DNA from: Nitrospiraceae bacterium
GTDB lineage: Bacteria > Nitrospirota > Nitrospiria > Nitrospirales > Nitrospiraceae
Direction: 5' to 3'
NCBI GenBank assembly: GCA_014534095.1
Contig: JACVSD010000112.1
Location: 1-5,578, forward strand
DNA: 5,578 nt
Positions within the stretch are counted from its first letter, which is position 1. Each line of letters begins with the position of its first letter. The notes under the pieces were generated by a model. The model saw nothing but the letters and a program-made list of their open reading frames with translations. It did no database searches and was not told where the DNA came from. Shown here one piece after another: positions 1-5,578 of the stretch. A program made the translations under genes and the position numbers.

Positions 1-256
1 GAATAAGGCCGTACGAGCGGCCGTCTGACGTGGAGGCCCATCATACAGATGTTTCAAGATCTCCCGCAAGCTATTTATAGAGAATTTCAATAGGTTACAC
101 ATCGCCGACCGTGATTTCCTTTATTAAACCCGCTCTAAGACGAGCACCATTTCTGTTTATTGTATTTGCTTCGACCTTGGCATAGGATCGCGTCCCCAAT
201 CATGGACGCTTTCCCGGGACTCTTGGATGAGTCCTTGGCTTGTTGGAAGAAGACTC
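1..256. other. Gene-poor leader region upstream of the P-loop gene
   Basis: No coding region can be supported here. The three forward frames hit stops at about 4-6, 26-28 and 78-80. The short open stretch from 3 to 80 could be the tail of an upstream gene, but nothing identifies it. Positions 50-170 are clearly richer in A and T than the rest of the window, as expected for a promoter-bearing intergenic region. A short inverted repeat (GGCCG at 7-11, CGGCC at 18-22) has no following T-run, so I do not call it a terminator. Confidence 0.5.
160..188 (+). promoter_or_regulatory. Weak candidate sigma70 promoter for the P-loop kinase-like gene
   Basis: TTGTAT at 160-165 and TAGGAT at 183-188 are separated by exactly 17 nt. 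The -35 keeps the TTG core and the -10 matches TATAAT at four of six positions. The predicted transcript would start near 195 and leave a leader of about 60 nt before the ATG at 257. The match is weak and could be chance, although it lies in the AT-rich gap where a promoter is expected. Confidence 0.25.
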
Positions 257-823
257 ATGCAATCGGGCATCGGACTGTGCGGCGCTCACCGGGTGGGCAA
301 AACGACGCTGGCACAAGCCGTGAGCCAAGCCAGCGGGCTGCCGTTTCTCCAGACGCACACCAGTCAGGTTTTCAAACAGCACGGATTGGATCCGGCCGAC
401 CCGATGCCCTTTGCAGCCAGACTGTCGATTCAACGCGAAATCTTATCCGCAGCGATCGCGGTCTGGGACCAAGCCGATGGTCCCTTCGTCAGCGACCGGA
501 CGCCACTCGATATGGCGGCCTACACGCTAGCCGATATCCAAGGCACCACCAAAGTGGACGGGACCGCCCTGACCAGCTACCTGGACGACTGCCTTCATGT
601 CTCCAACCAATACTTCTCCACGCTCATCATTATTCCCCCTGGCATTCCTCTCATCAACGAGCCGGGAAAAGCTGCGCTGCATACCGGCTACATCGAACAC
701 CTCCATACTCTCGTGGTGGGTCTGTGCCATCATCCACGTCTTTCAGCGAAGGTCTGTCAGCTGACAAGGCAGGTCTTGTCGTTGAGTGCGCGGACCGAGC
801 AGGCGATGTCCTTTATCAAATAG
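257..823 (+). CDS. P-loop nucleotide-kinase-like ATP-binding protein, function unknown
   Basis: Encodes 188 residues with a clear Walker A loop, GAHRVGKT, at residues 9-16, at the end of the first predicted beta strand. A second motif, SDRTPLDMAAY (residues 79-89), resembles the Asp-Arg signature of P-loop nucleoside and nucleotide kinases, and also fits the NadR-kinase or AAA_28-like ATP-binding proteins common in phages. No signal peptide or membrane segment is visible, so it is probably cytosolic. It lacks the usual FEG-type P-loop start of thymidylate kinase, so I do not call it tmk, even though tmk is a common neighbour of holB. I chose the ATG at 257 because GGAAGAAG (245-252) lies at proper spacing. 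The in-frame ATG at 227 would give 198 residues but has no good ribosome binding site. It stands alone, 171 nt before the next gene. The kinase fold is well supported; the substrate is unknown. Confidence 0.82.
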   Translation: MQSGIGLCGAHRVGKTTLAQAVSQASGLPFLQTHTSQVFKQHGLDPADPMPFAARLSIQREILSAAIAVWDQADGPFVSDRTPLDMAAYTLADIQGTTKVDGTALTSYLDDCLHVSNQYFSTLIIIPPGIPLINEPGKAALHTGYIEHLHTLVVGLCHHPRLSAKVCQLTRQVLSLSARTEQAMSFIK

Positions 824-910
824 TGTTTCCACTCCCGTGGTCGGTCACTGTGGATCACCGGCCCATTCGGCCCTAGGTGACAGAGCCGAGCAGAACAACT
901 TTCGTCTCCG

Positions 911-939
911 TTGACAGCTACGCCCTTCATCGATAAGGT
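911..939 (+). promoter_or_regulatory. Candidate sigma70 promoter for the receiver-domain gene
   Basis: A perfect TTGACA -35 box at 911-916 is followed, after 17 nt, by TAAGGT at 934-939, which matches TATAAT at only three of six positions. Transcription would start near 946, about 50 nt before the response-regulator start. The ideal -35 and spacing argue for it. The weak -10 suggests low basal activity or an activator, or that the match is chance. Confidence 0.4.
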
Positions 940-994
940 TCTCCGCAGTTTAGCCGATCTATCCTAGGTAAGTATCCGTCACGAAGTTACGACA

Positions 995-1387
995 ATGGAA
1001 TTCGGCATGAGCGCACCGGCATCCTCTTGCAACATTCTCATCGTGGAGGATCAGGAAGGCCCCCGGGAGGCACTCGCCGCTATTTTGCGTCCGCACTATC
1101 GGATTTGTACCGCCGAAACAGCCAAGGCTGCCTTACGCATTGTTCAGGACCAGCATGTCGATCTGGTCATCGAGGATATCGGCCTTCCGGACCGCAATGG
1201 TATCGATCTCCTTCGTGACATCAAATCCATTCGTGACCTGAAGGTCATCGTGATGAGCGGCGCCGGCACCCTGCAGTCTGCCAATGAAGCCATGAATTTG
1301 GGAGCGGTCGCCTATTTGCTGAAACCGTTCAACGTCAAAGAGTTGCTGGAACTCGTCCATCAAGCGCTCTACCTGCGCGCCGCATAG
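995..1387 (+). CDS. Stand-alone response-regulator receiver domain protein (CheY/Spo0F type)
   Basis: Encodes 130 residues that consist almost entirely of one receiver domain. The acidic pair E18-D19 would bind Mg2+. D61 (context IEDIGLP) is the expected phosphoacceptor, with the conserved G69 eight residues later. S88 fills the Ser/Thr switch position, Y107 the aromatic switch, and K110-P111 the conserved Lys-Pro. All catalytic positions are present, so it should accept phosphate from a histidine kinase. There is no output domain: the protein ends just after the last helix, so it must act through protein contact or in a phosphorelay. No kinase gene is in the window, so its partner is unknown. 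The start is uncertain: ATG 995 has only a weak GAAG upstream, while ATG 1007 has GGAA six bases upstream and would remove four residues. It lies 94 nt before holB. Confidence 0.93.
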   Translation: MEFGMSAPASSCNILIVEDQEGPREALAAILRPHYRICTAETAKAALRIVQDQHVDLVIEDIGLPDRNGIDLLRDIKSIRDLKVIVMSGAGTLQSANEAMNLGAVAYLLKPFNVKELLELVHQALYLRAA

Positions 1388-1408
1388 CACCGCTCGGTCC
1401 GAACCGTA

Positions 1409-1437
1409 TTGATCTTCCTTCCCGCTCCTCCTACAAT
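1409..1437 (+). promoter_or_regulatory. Likely sigma70 promoter for holB-metG
   Basis: TTGATC at 1409-1414 matches the -35 consensus at four of six positions, including the TTGA core. TACAAT at 1432-1437 matches the -10 at five of six. The spacer is exactly 17 nt. Transcription would begin near 1444, leaving a leader of about 38 nt before the holB ATG. This is the best promoter match I found in the window. It suggests holB, metG and the coupled exported genes can be transcribed independently of the receiver gene. Confidence 0.55.
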
Positions 1438-1469
1438 CCGATCGGCCTCACAACGAACTGCGAACGTCC

Positions 1470-1474
1470 GGAAG
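1470..1474 (+). promoter_or_regulatory. Ribosome binding site of holB
   Basis: GGAAG lies seven bases before the ATG at 1482. It fixes the start of holB, and the protein begins there with a typical clamp-loader N-terminus (MPFTDITGHERP). Confidence 0.6.
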
Positions 1475-1481
1475 CGCCAGC

Positions 1482-2531
1482 ATGCCATTTACCGATATCA
1501 CCGGCCATGAACGACCGATCGAAATCTTGAAGGCCGCGCTCCGTCACGCACGCCTAGCTCATGCCTACCTCTTCCACGGTGAAGCCCGAACTGGAAAATG
1601 CCTGACTGCTACGCGTCTGGTGCAGGCGCTGAATTGCGAACATCCCGACTCCATCGAGGCGAATGACAGCTGCGGACAGTGCGGTTCCTGCCGCCACATC
1701 GCGGCGCGAACCCATCCGGATTTTGTCGTGATCGAACCGGATCCTGAACTTGCTACCCCGCAAATCAAAATTGAACAGATTCGGGACATCGAGCATCAGT
1801 TTATCTATCGGCCCTTGATGGGCGAGCGTAAGATCTGTGTGATTGACGAGGCCGACCGCCTGACTATCGGCGCCGCCAATGCCTTACTAAAGACGCTGGA
1901 AGAGCCTCCCGGGCATGGCCTGTTCATCCTGGTCTCGAACCGACCGCAGGCCTTGCCCATCACTATCCGTTCCCGCTGCCAAGCGCTTCGGTTCACGACG
2001 CCGGCTCGCACCCAAGTCGAAGCCGCGCTGATCCTGCAACGAAACATTCCGCCAAAGGATGCCCGGTTTCTCGCGGTGGTCACCGACGGACGCATCGGTG
2101 AAGCTCTGACCGTGGATCTCGAAGACCTCCGCACCCGTCAGGAGGAATGCCTGGCACTGGTGGCGCCGTCGACCCTGAAATCGATTACCGCAATTCTCTC
2201 AGCGGCCGAAGCGTGGGCGAAAGCCGATCGCGGTACGGAGGTATTGAGCTGGCTGGGCCGATGGATCCGCGATCTCGTCGTGGTGTATGTGGGCGGGGAC
2301 GACGATCAATTGCTTCATCTTGATCAAGTGGCCCACTTGCAGCAGGCGGCCAAACGGGCCGACCTGCGCCTCCTGCTCGATTTACTGAACGATTTGGAGC
2401 GCACGGAACAGCAGGCCGCGCGTCATTTCAATCTCCACATGACCCTGGAAACCGCACTGCTTCGTCTTCGCGAGGCCCTGGGGTTTGCTTCAGCCGCCGC
2501 CTCGGCCTACACCGGAGATACGGTCGGTTGA
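1482..2531 (+). CDS. holB: DNA polymerase III delta' subunit (clamp loader)
   Basis: Encodes 349 residues, close to the family's usual length. Delta' is a fixed subunit of the clamp loader, which opens the beta clamp and places it on primed DNA. The N-terminal AAA+ module shows a degenerate P-loop (GEARTGKC, 33-40), a four-cysteine zinc site (C52, C64, C67, C70), Walker B IDEAD (121-125), the family signature LLKTLEEPP (135-143) and the SRC motif (164-166), whose arginine acts as a finger toward the neighbouring subunit's ATP. The rest is helical, as expected for the collar domain. DnaX (tau/gamma) shares the fold but is longer and keeps an intact P-loop. Here the P-loop Ser/Thr is Cys40, consistent with delta' being a poor or non-functional ATPase. 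The start is supported by GGAAG seven bases upstream. metG follows after 66 nt on the same strand, a common neighbourhood. Confidence 0.93.
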   Translation: MPFTDITGHERPIEILKAALRHARLAHAYLFHGEARTGKCLTATRLVQALNCEHPDSIEANDSCGQCGSCRHIAARTHPDFVVIEPDPELATPQIKIEQIRDIEHQFIYRPLMGERKICVIDEADRLTIGAANALLKTLEEPPGHGLFILVSNRPQALPITIRSRCQALRFTTPARTQVEAALILQRNIPPKDARFLAVVTDGRIGEALTVDLEDLRTRQEECLALVAPSTLKSITAILSAAEAWAKADRGTEVLSWLGRWIRDLVVVYVGGDDDQLLHLDQVAHLQQAAKRADLRLLLDLLNDLERTEQQAARHFNLHMTLETALLRLREALGFASAAASAYTGDTVG

Positions 2532-2597
2532 ACGGTCGGATGACGACAGGCTCCGCGCTAGAAATCAACTTCGCCAACCTGGTATCTTCGGCAGGTT

Positions 2598-4646
2598 ATG
2601 GCTCCGTCCAATACCTTCTACATCACCACGCCGATCTATTACGTCAATGACGTGCCGCACATCGGCCACGCGTACACGACGGTGGCGGCCGACGTGCTGG
2701 CTCGCTATTGGCGGCTTCGAGGACACGACGTGTTCTTTCTCACCGGCCTCGATGAACATGGCCAAAAAGTGCAGCAGGCGGCCGCCAAAGGCGGCATCGC
2801 CCCTCAGGCTCATTGTGACAAACTGGCGCCTCGCTTTCAGGATCTCTGGAAGAAACTCCACATCTCGCACGATGGATTCATCCGAACAACCGATGCACCA
2901 CACAAGGCGATCGTGCAGCGCCTCTTGCAGGAGTTGTACGACAAGGGACTGATCTACCAGGACTCCTACACCGGCTGGTATTGCACCTTTGACGAGCGTT
3001 TCTGGACCGAAAAGGACGTGGCCAACGGCCTGTGTCCCGATTGCCAGCGCCCGATCGAACGACTCAGCGAACGTAACTACTTCTTCAAGATGGGCCAATA
3101 CCAGGACCCTTTAATCGATCACATCACCAAGCATGACCGGTTCATTCTCCCGGAGTCGCGCCGGAACGAGGTGCTCGGGTTTCTTCATAGCCAAAAGCTC
3201 GGCGACCTGTCCATATCGCGACCGAAATCCCGCCTCGCCTGGGGCATCGAATTGCCGTTCGACCCCGAGTACGTGACCTATGTCTGGTTCGACGCCCTGG
3301 TCAACTACATCTCGGCCTTGGAGTACCTGCCGTCCGCGCCGTCGCGTGATCGGTTCTGGCCCGCCTCGGTCCATTTGGTCGGCAAGGACATCCTCACCAC
3401 CCACGCGGTGTACTGGTCAACGATGCTCATGGCCTTGGATCTGCCCTTGCCTAGCTGCATCTTTGCCCATGGCTGGTGGACCGTTGACGGTGAAAAGATG
3501 TCCAAGAGCCGCGGGAACGTCGTGGATCCGAATACCATGGTAGACCGGTTCGGGGTGGATGCGTTCCGCTATTTCCTCCTGCGCGAAGTGCCCTTCGGGC
3601 AGGACGGGGACTTCTCGGCATCCGCGATGATCACAACGGTCAACAGTGACCTCGCCAACGGTATCGGCAATCTACTCAGCCGGACATTGAAAATGATCGA
3701 GCAGTTCACCGGTGGATCGATACCGGCCGGCGGAGAGCCGGCAGTCCCGGAATGGGAAGCGAAGATCGCCGCCGCGGCCAAACAGTTGCCGGACACGCTT
3801 GCGGGAGGGTTTGGCGCCTTGAGTTTCCGCGATAACCTCCAGGCCATCGGGGCGCTCATCCGGCTCTGCGATGAATACATCGATAAAGCCGCGCCGTGGA
3901 AACTGGCCAAGGATCCGAACTGCAGCTCACACGTGAAGACCGTGCTTCATACCACCGCCAAAGCGCTGCGCCTGCTCGCCGTGGTCCTCTACCCTTTTAT
4001 GCCCGGCACGGCTGAGCAACTCGCGAAGCAGCTCGGTCTTTCGTTGGACTTTTCGAAGCCGCTTTCTGATGACATGTACGGATGGCAGGCTCCGCTGGCC
4101 GGCGTCACCATCGCCAAAGGACCTGGCTTATTTCCGAGAGTCCTGCAACCCGCGACTGGAGCGACTCCGATAGCCGGCAAAGAATCAAGACCATTACATT
4201 TCAAGGGGGGCCAACCGGTGAGTGAATCTATCGCATCTTCCCAGGGAGCAGCTCGAAGCGAAGCACCGACCGCTGGCGCCGCTGCGCCAGATGTATCCAT
4301 TGCGGCGGCTACACCCGCGGCTCCTCACATCACGATCGACGACTTCATGAAGATCCAACTCAAGACGGCAAGAGTGCTAAGCGCGGAGCGTGTGCCCAAA
4401 TCTGAAAAGCTTCTCAAGCTACAGGTGTCGCTCGGCGCCGAACAACGGCAAATCGTCGCGGGCATTGGAAAGAAATATGAGCCCGAGGCGTTGATCGGCA
4501 AGACGATCGTCATTGTGGCGAATCTGAAACCGGCCAAGTTGATGGGCATTGAATCTCAAGGCATGATTCTGGCGGCCGGTGATAGCGAAGTCCGGGGGCT
4601 CGCCACGATCCTGGAAGAAGTGGAGCCCGGCACCAAGGTGAAATGA
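2598..4646 (+). CDS. metG: Methionyl-tRNA synthetase with C-terminal tRNA-binding domain
   Basis: Encodes 682 residues. It charges initiator and elongator tRNA-Met with methionine in the cytosol (class I synthetase). The Rossmann catalytic core has HIGH at residues 21-24 and KMSKS at 300-304, with WFDA at 230-233. The zinc-knuckle insertion has C129, C146 and C149 but D132 where a second cysteine is usual, so the site would be Cys3Asp or unoccupied. The helical anticodon-binding domain includes the AAPWKLAK segment around W434. An Ala/Pro/Ser-rich linker (about 508-577) leads to a Trbp111/EMAP-type tRNA-binding domain (about 580-682), which drives dimerisation and tRNA affinity in the family. 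The ATG at 2598 is the only start after an in-frame stop at 2559, and gives the typical N-terminus FYITTPIYYVN. Its ribosome binding site is poor (AGG two bases upstream). The stop overlaps the next gene's start (ATGA). Confidence 0.98.
   Translation: MAPSNTFYITTPIYYVNDVPHIGHAYTTVAADVLARYWRLRGHDVFFLTGLDEHGQKVQQAAAKGGIAPQAHCDKLAPRFQDLWKKLHISHDGFIRTTDAPHKAIVQRLLQELYDKGLIYQDSYTGWYCTFDERFWTEKDVANGLCPDCQRPIERLSERNYFFKMGQYQDPLIDHITKHDRFILPESRRNEVLGFLHSQKLGDLSISRPKSRLAWGIELPFDPEYVTYVWFDALVNYISALEYLPSAPSRDRFWPASVHLVGKDILTTHAVYWSTMLMALDLPLPSCIFAHGWWTVDGEKMSKSRGNVVDPNTMVDRFGVDAFRYFLLREVPFGQDGDFSASAMITTVNSDLANGIGNLLSRTLKMIEQFTGGSIPAGGEPAVPEWEAKIAAAAKQLPDTLAGGFGALSFRDNLQAIGALIRLCDEYIDKAAPWKLAKDPNCSSHVKTVLHTTAKALRLLAVVLYPFMPGTAEQLAKQLGLSLDFSKPLSDDMYGWQAPLAGVTIAKGPGLFPRVLQPATGATPIAGKESRPLHFKGGQPVSESIASSQGAARSEAPTAGAAAPDVSIAAATPAAPHITIDDFMKIQLKTARVLSAERVPKSEKLLKLQVSLGAEQRQIVAGIGKKYEPEALIGKTIVIVANLKPAKLMGIESQGMILAAGDSEVRGLATILEEVEPGTKVK
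4203..4220 (+). promoter_or_regulatory. Candidate internal ribosome binding site and GTG start inside metG
   Basis: AAGGGGGG at 4203-4210 is followed by a seven-base spacer and GTG at 4218-4220, in the metG frame (residue 541, within the linker). The purine run can pair with the 16S 3' end with one G-U wobble. It is far stronger than the site in front of metG itself. Starting here would yield about 142 residues: a flexible leader plus the complete tRNA-binding domain. The run encodes Lys-Gly-Gly, so it could exist only for protein reasons. Confidence 0.3.
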
Positions 4647-5506
4647 ACCGCATCGGGACTATCTTACCGGTACTCCTCCTTGTCGGCTTCGTACTCAATC
4701 CGCTGCACGCCCGTGCCATCCCGGCCGAAGAGGAGCCTCCGCCCGATCCACACTTGAACGATCCCAAGTCGACCACCATTCTTGTGCGTGTCGTCGCGTA
4801 TGGATCGATGGTCCTGGGCAAGGAGGTGGGCGGGGCCCGGGTCACCATCACGGACGTGGCGACAGGTCGAATCCTCGCGACCGGTTTGCAGCAGGGCGAA
4901 AGCGGTGACCAAAATCAAATCATGCGCACGCCGCATCTCATGGAAGAGCCTCGATATAGCACCCGTGCCTCCGCAGCCTTTACGACGACGCTCGAACTGA
5001 CTCATCCTATTCAAGTGGACATCGCCGCGGAAGGTCCGCTCGCCTACCCCGCTTCGATCCAACGCGCGAGCAAACGTGTCTGGCTCATCCCGGGTCATGA
5101 TTTGACCAACGATGGTCTGGTGCTCGCGCTCAATGGGTACCTGGTGCAGATTGAACATCCCCAAACGGGCGAGCCGCTCATCGCCAAGGACGACGTAATG
5201 CTCCGCGCCTCGGTTCGCACGCTGTCCGGCGCCCTTGTTCGGCCGCATGGGGATTGGGATTCCCGCAAAGTGCACATCTACGGCGAGTTACTGATCGGCG
5301 ACCGAATCGTTGAGCGGTTACAAATGTTCTATAGCGGCGAACAGGCCAGGTTTGAAGCGCCCTTCTTTGTACCATTGCCGAAGGACGCCCCGGATGGCAT
5401 TACGCTACGCGTGGTCGCGGCGGATGCGGCCAGCGGCAACTTCGGTGTCGGACAGGCGAACTTTCCCGTACTCGGCGAACGACTGCCATCGAAACGCAAA
5501 CCATGA
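4643..5506 (+). CDS. Uncharacterised exported protein, predicted beta-sandwich domains
   Basis: Encodes 287 residues. The N-terminus is a Sec signal peptide: a basic R3, a hydrophobic core about 4-18, and a probable cleavage after Ala25 (context HARA-IP). There is no lipobox cysteine, and the whole protein lacks cysteine, so it should be a soluble periplasmic or secreted protein of about 262 residues. Residues about 45-95 contain GGARVTITDVATGRILATG, which resembles Ig-like or carboxypeptidase-regulatory-type beta-sandwich domains. A distinctive central part has GPLAYP (131-136) and VWLIPGHDL (146-154). Residues about 175-280 look like a second beta-rich domain ending near SGNFGVG. I see no catalytic motif and do not know the function; a binding or structural role is a guess. 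It starts within the metG stop (ATGA, with AAGG four bases upstream), implying translational coupling, and overlaps the next exported gene in the same way. Confidence 0.85.
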   Translation: MNRIGTILPVLLLVGFVLNPLHARAIPAEEEPPPDPHLNDPKSTTILVRVVAYGSMVLGKEVGGARVTITDVATGRILATGLQQGESGDQNQIMRTPHLMEEPRYSTRASAAFTTTLELTHPIQVDIAAEGPLAYPASIQRASKRVWLIPGHDLTNDGLVLALNGYLVQIEHPQTGEPLIAKDDVMLRASVRTLSGALVRPHGDWDSRKVHIYGELLIGDRIVERLQMFYSGEQARFEAPFFVPLPKDAPDGITLRVVAADAASGNFGVGQANFPVLGERLPSKRKP

Positions 5507-5578
5507 GGCCGATGCTTCCCCTCATCTTGGCCATGGTGACCCTCTGTCCCGTCCTCGCGACAGCTCAGGACCACACCC
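5503..5578 (+). CDS. N-terminus of a second exported protein, truncated by the window end
   Basis: An ATG at 5503 overlaps the preceding stop (ATGA), and the frame stays open for 25 codons to the window end. The visible residues form a textbook signal peptide: MRPM, a hydrophobic stretch LPLILAMVTL, then CPVLATAQD with a likely signal peptidase I site after Ala21. The cysteine is preceded by Leu, so it is not a good lipobox. There is no clear ribosome binding site, so translation probably depends on coupling to the gene before it. The function cannot be judged from this fragment. The shared arrangement suggests that it works with the preceding exported protein. Confidence 0.68.
   Translation, partial: MRPMLPLILAMVTLCPVLATAQDHT

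Noticed and set aside
1..44. Possible start of a divergent minus-strand gene (ATG reading leftward from 44)
   Set aside because: Only about 14 codons are visible, and the nearest GGGAG on that strand is about 16 bases from the ATG, too far to support a start.
257..823. Calling the P-loop protein thymidylate kinase (tmk) because of its closeness to holB
   Set aside because: The P-loop context (GLCGAHRVGKTT) and the rest of the sequence do not match the usual thymidylate kinase pattern, so gene position alone is not enough.
160..876. Long open frame of 238 codons overlapping the P-loop gene
   Set aside because: It lies in another frame over a gene with a clear Walker A motif, and its protein is rich in Arg, Ser and His with no recognisable motif, as expected of a shadow in GC-rich DNA.
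824..880. Possible terminator after the P-loop gene (CCAC/GTGG at 829-840 and GGCC/GGCC around 860-872)
   Set aside because: The stems are only about four base pairs and no T-run follows, so an intrinsic terminator is not supported.
872..969. CCTAGGT repeated at 872-878 and 963-969
   Set aside because: Two copies of a 7-mer about 90 bases apart have little meaning by themselves, and no longer shared flanks were seen.
1395..1406. Short hairpin CGGT-CCGA-ACCG after the receiver gene
   Set aside because: A four-pair stem without a T-run is too weak for a terminator. It merely precedes the -35 box at 1409.
2565..3098. Minus-strand open frame of 177 codons opposite the start of metG
   Set aside because: It is fully antisense to unmistakable MetRS sequence, including HIGH, and shows no protein features of its own.
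4664..5275. Minus-strand open frame of 203 codons opposite the exported-protein gene
   Set aside because: The + strand gene has a signal peptide, coupled start and coherent domains. The minus frame shows no motif and is typical antisense openness in GC-rich coding DNA.

Overview
The window looks like a chromosomal housekeeping segment of a Gram-negative bacterium with roughly 60% GC. My best guess is a Nitrospira-like member of the Nitrospirota. That rests on the general look of the proteins and gene order, not on a search, so treat it as tentative. All supported genes lie on the + strand.

Layout: positions 1-256 are a relatively AT-rich, gene-poor leader. Positions 257-823 encode a small P-loop nucleotide-kinase-like protein that I cannot name. 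A gap of about 170 nt contains a perfect TTGACA -35 box and leads to a stand-alone response-regulator receiver domain (995-1387). A 94-nt gap carries the best promoter candidate of the window (TTGATC-17-TACAAT). It precedes holB (DNA polymerase III delta' clamp-loader subunit, 1482-2531) and, after 66 nt, metG (methionyl-tRNA synthetase with a C-terminal tRNA-binding domain, 2598-4646). The metG stop codon overlaps the start of a gene for an uncharacterised exported protein (4643-5506) in an ATGA junction. That gene overlaps, in the same way, the start of another exported protein cut off by the window end (5503-5578).

How it fits together: holB and metG are essential replication and translation genes, often found near each other in the tmk-holB-ricT-metG neighbourhood of other bacteria. 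Here tmk and the PSP1/RicT gene are absent from the expected places, and a lone receiver domain sits directly upstream of holB. The two exported proteins are probably translated by coupling from metG, so an envelope or periplasmic function is tied to a housekeeping operon.

No RNA genes, CRISPR arrays, insertion sequences, attachment sites or convincing intrinsic terminators were seen. The most unusual signal is a strong Shine-Dalgarno-like sequence followed by an in-frame GTG inside metG. It sits just before the C-terminal tRNA-binding domain and could yield that domain as a separate protein.
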